Assembly: GCA_036523795.1 (NCBI GenBank)
Contig: DATDDN010000057.1
Location: 9,568-73,567, forward strand
Direction: 5' to 3'
Length of the DNA stretch: 64,000 nucleotides
From: 39-52-133 sp036523795
GTDB taxonomy: Bacteria > Pseudomonadota > Gammaproteobacteria > Burkholderiales > Gallionellaceae
Both the position numbers and the translations under genes were made by a program. Below are positions 52,196-61,840 of the stretch, piece by piece (within the stretch, counting starts at the first letter, position 1; every line of letters begins with the position of its first letter). The notes under the pieces are model-generated. The model saw only the letters and a list, made by a program, of their open reading frames with translations. It was not told where the DNA came from and searched no databases.

Positions 52196-52222
52196 AGGCC
52201 TGCAGAGATGGCAGGCCTTTTC
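52196..52222 (+). terminator. Terminator after the HEPN-like gene
   Basis: AGGCCTGC with GCAGGCCT around AGAGATG is followed by TTTCTTTTTTT. The stem-loop is nearly the same as that after tRNA-Asp, with one added base in the loop region. Confidence 0.85.
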
Positions 52223-52250
52223 TTTTTTTCGGCGCACTGTTCTGTGCGTT

Positions 52251-52826
52251 CTAATGCAGCAGGCTGTCTACCCTGAGCAGGGTCAGTATGCCCAGCACGG
52301 CAAAGATGCCTGCCGCGATGCTGTGCACCAGTTTCATCGGGATCTTCTGTGCCAGCCTGTCGCCAACGAACACGGCGGGCACGTCGGCCAGCAGCATGCC
52401 CAGGGTGGTGCCCGTCACGACCAGTACGGGGTTGGGGAAATGCGCGGCGAGGGCGACGGTGGCGATCTGGGTCTTGTCTCCCATCTCGGCCAGGAAGAAG
52501 GTGACTAGAGTCGCGCCAAATACGCCCAGGCGGCTGGCGATCTGCGTTTCCTCTTCTTCGATGGCATCTGGAATCAGGGTCCAGATGGCCATGCCGATAA
52601 ACGACAGGCCCAGCACCCAGCGCAGAATTTCGGGCGAGGTCATTGCCGTGATCCAGGCGCCCAGTGCGCCAGCCAGGCCGTGATTGAGCAGGGTGGCGAC
52701 CAGGATGCCGGCAATGATGGGAATGGGCTTGCGAAAGCGTGCGGCGAGGATGAAGGCGAGCAGCTGGGTCTTGTCGCCGATTTCAGCCAGGGCGACGACG
52801 CCGGTCGAGACGAGGAGATCTTGCAT
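52251..52826 (-). CDS. TMEM165/GDT1 (UPF0016) family cation transporter
   Basis: A 191-residue membrane protein with six predicted helices in two inverted halves. Each half has the family motif: Glu-Ile-Gly-Asp-Lys-Thr-Gln near residue 15 and Glu-Met-Gly-Asp-Lys-Thr-Gln near residue 113. The acidic residues bind the cation. Bacterial members export manganese, and eukaryotic ones move Mn or Ca. The substrate here is inferred. No manganese riboswitch motif was found upstream. Confidence 0.9.
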   Translation of the reverse strand: MQDLLVSTGVVALAEIGDKTQLLAFILAARFRKPIPIIAGILVATLLNHGLAGALGAWITAMTSPEILRWVLGLSFIGMAIWTLIPDAIEEEETQIASRLGVFGATLVTFFLAEMGDKTQIATVALAAHFPNPVLVVTGTTLGMLLADVPAVFVGDRLAQKIPMKLVHSIAAGIFAVLGILTLLRVDSLLH

Positions 52827-53035
52827 GATGAGGGTCGAGAGCGAGTGTGGTGGCGGTTTCCCGGAGGTTCAGACAGGTAATGAGGCGCGGATTGTAGTGC
52901 CGCGCGGGACGCTCCAGCAAGCTGACCTGGTCTGTCAGGCTTGTCAGCGCGCCGCTTCGTTGTCATGATAGGAAAAAAACACGATTTGATTCAGCTGGTT
53001 CACGAGTGCGCCCAGCACAAGGGGAGATAATCTAG

Positions 53036-55075
53036 ATGATCCTGTCATTCCTGGCTGGAATGGGGAAAGGGAAGGGAAGCAAGGCTGTCGCCCTGGCATT
53101 GGCATGTCTTTCCATCTTTGCAGTGCTCGCGTTGTACTACACGCAGAACTCCTTTCTGGATGCATTTGAGGCCAAGACCTATGATTTGCGCTTCAAGCGC
53201 CTGCGCGGCCCGCTTCCGGTTACGCCTGACATCGCCATCGTGGCCATCGATGAAAAGAGCGTGCGCGAGCTGGGGCGCTTCCCCTGGAGCAGGATTCAAT
53301 ACGTGCCCCTGCTGCAGCAGTTGCATGCGGCGGGAGCCAAGGCGGTGGTGTTCGATGCCTTCTTTCCCGAACGTGAAAGTGCCGCGGCAGACCGCGCGTT
53401 TGCTGCGGCCATCCTCAAGGCAGGCAATGTGGTCCTGGCAGCATCGTTCGACTTCGACAATGCGATGCACGTGGTCGGCGAGACTCGCTCGCTGCCGGAA
53501 ATCGAGCGCGCTGCTGCGGGCATTGCCCATATCAACATGCTGCCGGACGATGACGGCGTCATCCGGCGCAATTTTCTGCTGATTGAAGCGCAGGGAAAAC
53601 TGATGCCCTCGCTGGGCCTGCAGGGGGCGATGGCTGCGCTGGGCGAGAAAACATTCAAAGCCGGTGCGTTCGAGGTGCATGTGGGCGAGCGCTCCATCCC
53701 GGTCAACGGCAGCCGGGCCATGTGGGTCAACTACACCGGGCGCACCGGCAATTATCCGCGCTATTCGTTTACCGACATCGTGCATGGGCGCGTGGCCCCG
53801 TCCCTGCTGAAAGACAAGGTGTTGTTTGTAGGAGCCACCGCATTGGGCATCTACGACATGCGCGTGACGCCGTTTGATGCCAATACGCCCGGGGTGGAGG
53901 TGCATGCCACGGTGGCGGACGACATCATCAGCGAGCGCTTCATACGGCAGAGCGGGCTGGAAGCCCTGTTCGACATGGTGATGATCGCCGCGGTGGGTGC
54001 GCTGACCTTCTATCTGACCATGCACATGCGCTTGTATGGCGCATTGCCAGTCACCCTGCTGCTTGCTTCTGCCTATGTCTGGTTGAGCTACTGGATGTTC
54101 ACTGCAGGGCACTGGGTGAGCATGGTCTATCCGCCGCTGTCTGCGATCGCCGTCCTGATGGTTGTGGGCAGCTTCCGCTATCTGGTGCTGGAACGCAGTG
54201 CGCGCGAGATGCGCTCCATGTTCTCCAGCTACCTGTCAGACAAGCTGGTATCGCGCCTGGAGCGGGAGCCGGACGCCGCCCGCATCGGCGGCGACATCAA
54301 GGAAGTCACCATCCTGTTTACCGACATCAAGGGATTCACCACTTTCAGCGAGAAGCACGAGCCACAGGACGTGGTGGCGCGGCTGAACGAGTACCTGGGC
54401 GCCATGGTGCAGATCATCGAGGAATTTGACGGCACGGTGGACAAGTTCATCGGCGACGGCATCATGGCATACTGGGGCGCGCCGCTGTCGCAGCCGGAGC
54501 ACGCCAAACTGGCGGTGGCCTGCATGTTGGCGATGCGCAAGAAGATGGAAGAGTTATCCAGAAAATGGACCCAGGCGGGCGTGGATGTCTTTGCGATTCG
54601 CGGCGGGGTGCAGTCCGGCGAAGTGGTGGCGGGCAATATCGGTTTTCGCGGCAAGAAGATGGAGTACACAGTGATCGGCGATACCGTCAATCAGGCAGCG
54701 CGCCTGGAGGGAACGGCCAAGTACTATGGCGTGCAGTTCCTGGTGGGGGAAAGCACCTATCAGCTTACGCGCGAAGTGTTTCGTTATCGCGAGCTCGACA
54801 AGGTGCGGGTGGTGGGCAAACAGGTGCCGGTGACCATCTACGAGTTGTGCGGGCTATTGTCTGAGCCTGAAGGCCCGCTGCTGCAGCGCTTCAATGCTGC
54901 ATTGGCCCTGTTCCGGGCACGCCAGTGGGCGGCGGCTGAGGCGGCCTTTGCAGCCATTCAGCAGGAATGTGGCGATGACATTCCTAGCCGGATCTATCGC
55001 GAACGCTGCATGCATTTTGCAGGAACGCCGCCACCCCTGGATTGGGACGGTGTCTCCAATCGTCGCGACAAATAG
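53036..55075 (+). CDS. CHASE2-domain adenylate cyclase
   Basis: A 679-residue sensor cyclase. An N-terminal helix (about residues 16-36) is followed by a periplasmic CHASE2 domain (about 45-300), three membrane helices (about 315-385), and a class III cyclase domain (about 415-600). Metal-binding Asps are in Leu-Phe-Thr-Asp-Ile-Lys-Gly and Ile-Gly-Asp-Gly. The adenine-selecting Lys lies in Gly-Lys-Lys-Met-Glu-Tyr, and Gly-Asp-Thr-Val-Asn-Gln-Ala-Ala-Arg supplies the Asp and transition-state residues, which supports ATP rather than GTP. A helical tail follows. The next gene is 46 bp downstream. Confidence 0.93.
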   Translation: MILSFLAGMGKGKGSKAVALALACLSIFAVLALYYTQNSFLDAFEAKTYDLRFKRLRGPLPVTPDIAIVAIDEKSVRELGRFPWSRIQYVPLLQQLHAAGAKAVVFDAFFPERESAAADRAFAAAILKAGNVVLAASFDFDNAMHVVGETRSLPEIERAAAGIAHINMLPDDDGVIRRNFLLIEAQGKLMPSLGLQGAMAALGEKTFKAGAFEVHVGERSIPVNGSRAMWVNYTGRTGNYPRYSFTDIVHGRVAPSLLKDKVLFVGATALGIYDMRVTPFDANTPGVEVHATVADDIISERFIRQSGLEALFDMVMIAAVGALTFYLTMHMRLYGALPVTLLLASAYVWLSYWMFTAGHWVSMVYPPLSAIAVLMVVGSFRYLVLERSAREMRSMFSSYLSDKLVSRLEREPDAARIGGDIKEVTILFTDIKGFTTFSEKHEPQDVVARLNEYLGAMVQIIEEFDGTVDKFIGDGIMAYWGAPLSQPEHAKLAVACMLAMRKKMEELSRKWTQAGVDVFAIRGGVQSGEVVAGNIGFRGKKMEYTVIGDTVNQAARLEGTAKYYGVQFLVGESTYQLTREVFRYRELDKVRVVGKQVPVTIYELCGLLSEPEGPLLQRFNAALALFRARQWAAAEAAFAAIQQECGDDIPSRIYRERCMHFAGTPPPLDWDGVSNRRDK

Positions 55076-55121
55076 CTGCAAACCTGCAATTTTCAAATAA
55101 TGTAGAAATCGTTGGGATGAC

Positions 55122-58100
55122 ATGATGCGTATTTTTCTGAGCACTACCTTGTTTCTGACCCTGGCTGCGAGCGCGCTGGCAGCACCCGAACTGGCACCTT
55201 CCGTCGGTTTGCCGCGGGTGGATTTTGTCAAAGATCTGCCCATGAATGGCGCGCGCAAGCTGCTGGGCTGGCAGGCAGGTAATTTCTATCTCGCCCAGCA
55301 GGATGGCAGCGTGGATGTGCTGGACAAGGATGGGCACAAGAGACTGAGCTTGCAGGGCAAGGATGCCAAAGGCGGACAGCTGCTCAGGCAGCCGGAGGCG
55401 GTGGCCGTGGCGGAGGGAGTCATCTACGTCGTGGATAGCGAAACCAGCCAGGTGGTGATGTTTACCGCTGAAGGAAAATACAAAGGCAGTTTTGGCGCAC
55501 GCAAGGGCGGGTTTTTCAAGAGTGGCTCCGCGAATGAGCTCAGCTCGCCACATGGCATTGCCGTGCACGAAGGAATCGTCTATGTGACGGATACCGGTAA
55601 CCACCGCATCCAGCTGTATGGCAGCAACGGCGTGTATCTGACCGCACTGGAAATCGATGCGGCAGCGGAAAACAAGGCGGCCAAGGACAAGGGGTTGCCC
55701 TACAGGCTGGGTGCGCCAACCGATATTGCGATCAGCGTGCAAGGGCAGATTTTCGTGCTGGATAACGATGACCTGCTGATCAAGGTGTATGCCCAGAACG
55801 GCGCCTACCTGCGCAATCTGCCCAAGAGTGGCAAGCCGGTGGCTTTCAGCGTGGCGCCGGACGGTGTCTATGTCGCCGACCAGGATTCGCTGGTGATCCA
55901 GAAATATGATTTCGGCAACAAGCTGGTCTATTCATTCGGGGTGAAGGGTGATGGGCGTGCTCAACTCAAGAGCATCACCGGGTTGATCGCAGGCAATGAA
56001 CATCAGGTCATCGTGGGCGACGGCAAGAAAGGCGTGGTGGATCTGTTCCAGGCCGAGGCCGGGGTCGCCCAGGAGGCCCTGCCCAAACAGGCTACGCGCA
56101 TCTCGGTGCAATGGCAGGGCAGTCAGGCTGCCACATTTGATCGCATGGCATGGAACGGCAAGGACATCCTGTATGGCGTGGATGTGGAGAACAGGCAGTT
56201 GCTGCGGCTGCGCTCGGGGGCCGCACCAGAAGAGATCAAGCTGAAAGAGATGACCCCGGCGGCGGTCGCGGTGGACAAGAGCGGCGCGCTGTGGGTGCTG
56301 GACAAGAAGAAGATGCGTGCTGCCAGGCTGGATGAGGCGGGCAATGTGCTGGCCAGCATCGGCAGCGAAGGCAGCAAGCCCGGGCAGTTCCAGGATCCAG
56401 TTGACATTGCCATCTCCGGCACAGGCAGCATTCTTGTGGCTGATCGCGGCAATGATTCAGTACAGGTGTTCAATGCGGATGGACTGTTCCTGTATGCGAT
56501 TCACAGCAGCATTGCCGGCAAGCTGGATGAGCCGTTTGCCATAGCGCTCGATCCACAGGACGAAATTTTCGTGCTGGATCGCGGGCGTGGCACGGTGGCG
56601 ACCTATAGCGCCAAGGGTGAGCCGCTGAGCGAATTCGGCAAGGGGGATGGCCCGGCTGCACTGGTCAAGCCGCTAGGCTTGCTGGCCATGCAGGATGAAG
56701 TGATGGTGCTCGAAGCCAACATGGTCAAGGTGTACACGCACAAAGGGCAATTCATTCGCAGTTTTGCAGCCAGGGGCAGTGGCGCGGGCGAGCTGGAGGA
56801 AGCTACCGCGATCGCGCCGCGCGAGGGTAATGTGTTCATGATTGCCGAGCGTGGCAACAAGCGAGTGCAGACCTTTGCCACCCTGTACAAGCCGGCTGCC
56901 CCGGCGCAACTGGCGGCACACGGCGCCGTGCACGCGGTCGAGCTGCACTGGGCCGCTGCGCCGCAGAGTTATATCAGGCAATACAACATCTATCGCTCGA
57001 GGAACGAGAACAGCGGTTACACCCGCATCGCCAGCAGCAATGGCGATCAGTACGTTGATCAGGGGCTGGAAGCCGAAGGGCGTTACTTCTACCGCGTGGC
57101 GGCGGAGACGGCATATGGCCATGAAGGCGCCACCAGTGTCGCCGTGCAGGGAGTGGCCGAGAAATTTGCGCCGCCCGTGCTGGATCATGTGCAGGCCGAA
57201 CCGACGCCCTGGCAGGTCAAGATGAGCTGGAAGCCGATCGACAAGCAGTTCCTGAGTGCTTATGTGATCTACCAGAAGGATGGCGACAATGTCACCAAGG
57301 TGGGCGAAGTGAGCGTGCCCGAGTTCAACAGGGATGGTTTGACGCCCGACACCAAATACACTTTCTATGTGTCGACGCGCAGCAGCGATGGCATCGAGTC
57401 TGAGAAGTGCGCGGTATCGGCGACGACGCTCAGCTTCAACAGGGCGCCGCTGGAAATCGAAGGCGTGAAACTGCGTGACATATTCTCCAACACCTACAAG
57501 CTCTACGAACAGGAAGGAGTGGGCAGGATCACGTTGACCAACAACACGGACAAGCCGATCGAGAAGATCAAGGTGAGCTTCCAGCTGAAAAATTTCATGG
57601 ACTACCCCACCGAGGAGAAGGTCGACAGGCTGCTGCCGGGGCAAAGCGAAGAGGTCAATCTCAAGGCAGTGTTCAACAATGCCATCCTGACCCTGTCCGA
57701 GGACAGCTCGGTGCAATCCCTCATCGAGGCGAGTTACTTCGAGAATGGGAAGCGCATGGTATACAGCAAGAATCCGACGGTGAAGGTGTATGACAAGCAT
57801 CGCCTGACCTGGGACGAGCGTGGCCGCTACGCCTCCTTCGTCACGCCCAAGGACACGCCGGTGATGAATTTCGTGCGCAGTGTGGTGACTCAGTTCAAGG
57901 ACGTGCACGATGAAACCCAGCAGGCCGCCGCGGTGTTCGATGCGTTGGGCGTGGTGGGGTTGACCTATGTCCCCGATCCGAACAACCCGTATCAGGTCAG
58001 CTCGGGCAAGGCGGATACGGTGGATTACATCCAGTACCCGCGCGAAACGCTGTCGCGCAAATCGGGTGATTGCGACGATCTCACCGCGCTTTATTCCGCA

Positions 58101-58886
58101 GCGCTGGAAAGCATGGGCATCCACACCCTGGTGGTGGAAGTGCCGGGCCACATGTTCATGATGTTCTCCACCGGCATTCCTGCTGACGAGGATGGCTACA
58201 CCATGGATGACATGTACGTCATCCACGAGGGCAAGCTGTGGATTCCGGTGGAGACGACCATGGTGGGCACAACCTTCGTGAAGGCCTGGCAGGAGGGCGC
58301 GGCGACCTACTACAAGTGGAAGGGCAAGGGCAGCCTGACGCTTCTGGATGTGCACAGCGCATGGGCCACTTACAAGCCCGCCACCTTGCCGGATGCGCAG
58401 AGCAGGCAGCATGATGTCAGCCTGGCCGATATCGAGAAAAGATTCCCCGGCGAGTTTAATTCGCTGCTGCGCATCACCTCGCAGACCAAGACACGGCGCT
58501 ACCAGCAGGAGATTGCCAAGAAGCCGAAGGAAGTGAATGCCTACCTGCAGGTGGGCATCATCCTGGCCAAGCAGGGGGATCGCAAGGAGGCAATGAAGTA
58601 TTTCGACAAGGTGATCGAGCTTGAGCCCAGGAATGCGGCAGGCCACAACAACCGCGGTAACCTGTTGATGATGGACGAAAAATATGCAGAAGCACAGAAG
58701 AGCTACCTGGCTGCGACCCAATATGACGGCAATGACGCGGACATCTGGGTGAATCTGGCGAAATCGTATAAACTCACCAGCAACGTCAAGAAGGCCAAAG
58801 AGGCCTACATGCAGGCGGAGAAGCTGAATCCGTCGGTGCGCAAGAGATACAAGGCGCTGGCCCTGGAGTTGCTGAATACCCTGTAA
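55122..58886 (+). CDS. Exported multidomain protein: NHL propeller, Fn3, transglutaminase-like, TPR
   Basis: A 1254-residue protein with a signal peptide (about residues 1-21). Residues ~40-590 contain repeated NHL-type beta-propeller blades (for example Ile-Tyr-Val-Val-Asp, Val-Tyr-Val-Thr-Asp-Thr-Gly-Asn-His-Arg-Ile). Two Fn3-like domains follow (about 595-770), then a beta domain (about 785-900). A transglutaminase-like domain has Cys984 in Gly-Asp-Cys-Asp-Asp, His1010 in Pro-Gly-His-Met, and a Glu near 1044 where Asp is usual. Three TPRs close it (about 1145-1254). Its substrate is unknown; a periplasmic scaffold or protease is plausible. It is between a sensor cyclase and a small exported protein. 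Confidence 0.85.
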   Translation: MMRIFLSTTLFLTLAASALAAPELAPSVGLPRVDFVKDLPMNGARKLLGWQAGNFYLAQQDGSVDVLDKDGHKRLSLQGKDAKGGQLLRQPEAVAVAEGVIYVVDSETSQVVMFTAEGKYKGSFGARKGGFFKSGSANELSSPHGIAVHEGIVYVTDTGNHRIQLYGSNGVYLTALEIDAAAENKAAKDKGLPYRLGAPTDIAISVQGQIFVLDNDDLLIKVYAQNGAYLRNLPKSGKPVAFSVAPDGVYVADQDSLVIQKYDFGNKLVYSFGVKGDGRAQLKSITGLIAGNEHQVIVGDGKKGVVDLFQAEAGVAQEALPKQATRISVQWQGSQAATFDRMAWNGKDILYGVDVENRQLLRLRSGAAPEEIKLKEMTPAAVAVDKSGALWVLDKKKMRAARLDEAGNVLASIGSEGSKPGQFQDPVDIAISGTGSILVADRGNDSVQVFNADGLFLYAIHSSIAGKLDEPFAIALDPQDEIFVLDRGRGTVATYSAKGEPLSEFGKGDGPAALVKPLGLLAMQDEVMVLEANMVKVYTHKGQFIRSFAARGSGAGELEEATAIAPREGNVFMIAERGNKRVQTFATLYKPAAPAQLAAHGAVHAVELHWAAAPQSYIRQYNIYRSRNENSGYTRIASSNGDQYVDQGLEAEGRYFYRVAAETAYGHEGATSVAVQGVAEKFAPPVLDHVQAEPTPWQVKMSWKPIDKQFLSAYVIYQKDGDNVTKVGEVSVPEFNRDGLTPDTKYTFYVSTRSSDGIESEKCAVSATTLSFNRAPLEIEGVKLRDIFSNTYKLYEQEGVGRITLTNNTDKPIEKIKVSFQLKNFMDYPTEEKVDRLLPGQSEEVNLKAVFNNAILTLSEDSSVQSLIEASYFENGKRMVYSKNPTVKVYDKHRLTWDERGRYASFVTPKDTPVMNFVRSVVTQFKDVHDETQQAAAVFDALGVVGLTYVPDPNNPYQVSSGKADTVDYIQYPRETLSRKSGDCDDLTALYSAALESMGIHTLVVEVPGHMFMMFSTGIPADEDGYTMDDMYVIHEGKLWIPVETTMVGTTFVKAWQEGAATYYKWKGKGSLTLLDVHSAWATYKPATLPDAQSRQHDVSLADIEKRFPGEFNSLLRITSQTKTRRYQQEIAKKPKEVNAYLQVGIILAKQGDRKEAMKYFDKVIELEPRNAAGHNNRGNLLMMDEKYAEAQKSYLAATQYDGNDADIWVNLAKSYKLTSNVKKAKEAYMQAEKLNPSVRKRYKALALELLNTL

Positions 58887-58930
58887 TGCTGGCGGCCGCC
58901 GTTTGGGTTGCAGGCAATAAAGGAGAAATG

Positions 58931-59332
58931 ATGATGAGAAAATCGATTGCATTGCTGCTCGCGCTGGGGATGGGGCTCGGCGTAACCTCGCTGCACGCAG
59001 CCGAGGTCAGCGACGCGTCCCAGGGCTTCTGGGAAAAGCTGCGCCGCAAGATCGAGCTGATGGCCCCGCAGAAGAACGTCAGTGCCACAACTGCGGTGGG
59101 CGGCGTGCGAGGCGCCCAGGTGACGGCCAACGACACCTACTGGAAAGGCGAGAAGACCGCAGCGCAGATCGATGCGGATGAGCTGGCTGCGTTCCAGAAA
59201 GCCATGGCGCTGGCCGAAGCCGGCAAACCCCAGGATGCCCAGGCAGCCTTTGCCGAATTCGTCAAAAAGAACCCCGATAGTTCCCTGCGCAAGGATGCCG
59301 AGCAGGCTCTGGCGCAGCTGCAGCCCAAATAA
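58931..59332 (+). CDS. Small exported TPR-like protein
   Basis: About 134 residues; three ATGs in a row (58928, 58931, 58934) follow an AGGAG box, and the middle one has a 5-bp spacing. The signal peptide is cleaved after His-Ala-Ala near residue 23. The C-terminal half has a TPR-like helix pair (Ala-Met-Ala-Leu-Ala-Glu-Ala-Gly-Lys-x-Gln-Asp-Ala followed by Phe-Val-Lys-Lys-Asn-Pro-Asp). It lies 44 bp after the large multidomain gene and before a terminator, so it probably ends that operon. Function unknown. Confidence 0.8.
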   Translation: MMRKSIALLLALGMGLGVTSLHAAEVSDASQGFWEKLRRKIELMAPQKNVSATTAVGGVRGAQVTANDTYWKGEKTAAQIDADELAAFQKAMALAEAGKPQDAQAAFAEFVKKNPDSSLRKDAEQALAQLQPK

Positions 59333-59354
59333 GACGCGCGGCACGGCAAATAGG

Positions 59355-59387
59355 CGGGCCAGCCTCCCAGCTGGCCCGTTGTTTTTG
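59355..59387 (+). terminator. Terminator of the cyclase-NHL-TPR locus
   Basis: CGGGCCAGC with GCTGGCCCG, a perfect 9-bp stem around CTCCCA, is followed by TTGTTTTTG, 23 bp after the last stop. Confidence 0.9.
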
Positions 59388-59503
59388 GGCGATCAGCCGG
59401 CTTCAGGTGCGGCCTGCCACCCGTCTCGCATCGCGCAGCATAATCTGGGATAATTGCACCCCCGGCTTAAATCCATGCCCTTGCGGGCCTCCTGTCAGAT
59501 TCT

Positions 59504-60757
59504 ATGCAGTTATTCGCTTTTGGCATCAACCATCAAACCGCCCCGCTGTCGGTGCGTGAGCAGCTTGCGTTCAATGTTGATGCAATGGAATCTGCGCTGC
59601 GCGACATGGTGGGCCATGGTGCAGCCAAGGAAGCCACGATACTGTCCACCTGCAACCGCACCGAGGTGTATTGCAGCACCCTGCAGCCGCAGCAGGCCAT
59701 CCACTGGCTGGCGGAGTACCACAAGCTGCCGCCGCAACAGATCGAGCCTTACATCTACACCTTGACGCAGGAAGAGGCTGTCAAGCACGCCTTCCGTGTG
59801 GCCAGCGGCCTGGATTCCATGGTGCTGGGCGAGCCGCAGATCCTGGGGCAGATGAAGCAGGCCGTACGCTACGCAGAACAGGCGGGGACGCTCGGCTTCC
59901 TGCTGCACAAGCTGTTCCAGCGCACCTTCTCGGTGGCCAAGGACGTGCGCACACAAACCGAGATCGGTGCCAACCTGATTTCCATGGCCGCCGCGGCCGT
60001 GAAGCTGTCCGAGCGCATCTTCCCCAGCATAGGCGAGCAGCGCGTGCTGTTTGTCGGCGCCGGCGAGATGATCGAACTGAACGCGGTGCACTTTGCCGCG
60101 AAATCCCCCAAACACATCACCGTGGCCAACCGTACGCTGGAGCGTGCGCAGGCCCTGGCGAACCGTATCAACGGCCATGCCATCACCCTGCACGAGCTGC
60201 CGGAACAGCTGGCCATGCACGACATCATTGTGACCTGCACTGCCAGCACCCTGCCCATCATGGGCAAGGGCATGGTGGAGCGCGCACTCAAGGCGCGCAA
60301 GCACAGGCCGCTGTTCATCGTCGACTTGGCCGTGCCTCGCGACGTGGAGGCCGAAGTGGCCGAGCTGGACGACGTATTCCTGTACACCGTTGACGATTTG
60401 TCCGAAGTGGTGCGTGACGGCCTGGATGCGCGCCAGGGCGCGGTAAAGGAAGCCGAGGTCATCATCAATTCCGGCGTCAGCGAGTTCATGCACTGGATGG
60501 AGTCGCGCGAAGTGGTGCCGACCATCCGCGCATTGCGCGACAACGTCGAGCGCCAGCGCCGCCATGAAGTCGACAAGGCCCTGCGCCTGCTGGCCAAGGG
60601 CGAGCCCGCCGAGAAGGTGCTGGACGCATTGAGCAGCGCGCTGGCCAACAAATTCCTGCATGCGCCCACGCAGGCGCTCAACCAGGCTCACAGCGACGAG
60701 CGCGATGTACTGCTGGAAACCATCCATCGCCTCTATCATCTGAATCCGCACGAATGA
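59504..60757 (+). CDS. hemA: Glutamyl-tRNA reductase
   Basis: A 417-residue enzyme of usual length. The nucleophilic Cys lies in Leu-Ser-Thr-Cys-Asn-Arg-Thr-Glu near residue 50, Ser-Gly-Leu-Asp-Ser-Met-Val-Leu-Gly-Glu-Pro-Gln is near 105, and the NADPH-binding Val-Gly-Ala-Gly-Glu-Met near 186. It reduces glutamate on tRNA(Glu) to glutamate-1-semialdehyde, the first step to tetrapyrroles. It overlaps prfA by 4 bp (ATGA). Confidence 0.97.
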   Translation: MQLFAFGINHQTAPLSVREQLAFNVDAMESALRDMVGHGAAKEATILSTCNRTEVYCSTLQPQQAIHWLAEYHKLPPQQIEPYIYTLTQEEAVKHAFRVASGLDSMVLGEPQILGQMKQAVRYAEQAGTLGFLLHKLFQRTFSVAKDVRTQTEIGANLISMAAAAVKLSERIFPSIGEQRVLFVGAGEMIELNAVHFAAKSPKHITVANRTLERAQALANRINGHAITLHELPEQLAMHDIIVTCTASTLPIMGKGMVERALKARKHRPLFIVDLAVPRDVEAEVAELDDVFLYTVDDLSEVVRDGLDARQGAVKEAEVIINSGVSEFMHWMESREVVPTIRALRDNVERQRRHEVDKALRLLAKGEPAEKVLDALSSALANKFLHAPTQALNQAHSDERDVLLETIHRLYHLNPHE

Positions 60758-61836
60758 AACCGAGCATCGCCGCCAAACTCGCCCAGCTGGGCGAGCGCCT
60801 TGATGAAGTCAGCACCCTGCTCAGCAGCGAAGATGCGACTCGCGACATGGATGCCTTCCGCAAGCTCAACCGCGAGCGCTCCGAGCTGGAGCCGGTGGTG
60901 GCGCTGTATCACGCGTACCAAGGGTGCGAGGCGGACATCGCCACCGCCACGGAAATGGCCAATGATCCGGACATGCGCGAATTCGCCGAGGCCGAGGTGA
61001 AGGAGGGGCGCGCCCGCCTCGAGCAGATCGAGCTCGATCTGCAGAAACAGCTGCTGCCCAAGGACCCCAACGACGAACGCAACGTGTTCCTTGAAGTGCG
61101 CGCGGGCACCGGCGGTGACGAAGCGGCGCTGTTTGCCGGCGACCTGTTCCGCATGTATGTGCGCTTTGCCGAGCGTCGCCGCTGGCAGGTCGAAATCATT
61201 TCCGAGAGCGTGGGCGAGAAGGGCGGCTACAAGGAAGTCATCGCGCGCATCATCGGCCAGGGCGCATACTCGGTGCTGAAATTCGAATCGGGCGTGCATC
61301 GCGTACAGCGCGTTCCTGCCACAGAAACCCAGGGCCGAGTGCATACCTCTGCGTGCACTGTGGCGATCCTGCCCGAGGCCGATGAGGTGAGCGACGTGGT
61401 GTTCAATCCCGCAGACCTGCGCATCGACACCTTCCGCGCCAGCGGTGCCGGCGGCCAGCACATCAACAAGACCGACTCGGCCGTGCGGGTGACCCATTTG
61501 CCCACCGGCACGGTGGTGGAGTGCCAGGACGGGCGCTCGCAGCACAAGAACAAGGCGCAAGCGCTGGCGGTGCTGGCTGCGCGCATCAAGAACAAGCAGG
61601 AACAGGAAGCGCACTCCAAGCTGGCGGCTGAGCGCAAATCGCTGGTCGGCAGCGGCGACCGTTCCGAGCGCATCCGCACCTACAATTTCCCGCAGGGGCG
61701 TGTCACCGATCACCGCATCAACCTGACGCTGTACAAGATGGATCACATCATGGACGGCGACATCAGCGAGCTGACCGGCGCGCTGATGGCCGAGCACCAG
61801 GCCGAGCAGCTGTCGGCGCTGGCTGACGAAAGCTGA
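60754..61836 (+). CDS. prfA: Peptide chain release factor 1
   Basis: A 360-residue factor. The Gly-Gly-Gln catalytic motif is in Gly-Ala-Gly-Gly-Gln-His-Ile-Asn-Lys-Thr-Asp-Ser-Ala near residue 232. The Pro-Ala-Thr anticodon-like tripeptide lies in Arg-Val-Pro-Ala-Thr-Glu-Thr-Gln-Gly-Arg near 188. RF1 reads UAA and UAG and releases the peptide. Placed directly before prmC, whose product methylates its GGQ glutamine. Confidence 0.98.
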   Translation: MKPSIAAKLAQLGERLDEVSTLLSSEDATRDMDAFRKLNRERSELEPVVALYHAYQGCEADIATATEMANDPDMREFAEAEVKEGRARLEQIELDLQKQLLPKDPNDERNVFLEVRAGTGGDEAALFAGDLFRMYVRFAERRRWQVEIISESVGEKGGYKEVIARIIGQGAYSVLKFESGVHRVQRVPATETQGRVHTSACTVAILPEADEVSDVVFNPADLRIDTFRASGAGGQHINKTDSAVRVTHLPTGTVVECQDGRSQHKNKAQALAVLAARIKNKQEQEAHSKLAAERKSLVGSGDRSERIRTYNFPQGRVTDHRINLTLYKMDHIMDGDISELTGALMAEHQAEQLSALADES

Positions 61837-61840
61837 CGCC

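Noticed and set aside
51250..52200. Integrative element using tRNA-Asp as attachment site
   Set aside because: The tRNA 3' end is not repeated downstream and there is no integrase; only the terminator stem-loop is repeated.
52827..52960. Manganese (yybP-ykoY) riboswitch upstream of the GDT1-family gene
   Set aside because: No GGGGAGUA-type core or expected helices were found on the minus strand.
56673..58952. 759-codon minus-strand open frame opposite the NHL/transglutaminase gene
   Set aside because: Antisense shadow; the plus-strand protein has recognisable domains across the same stretch.
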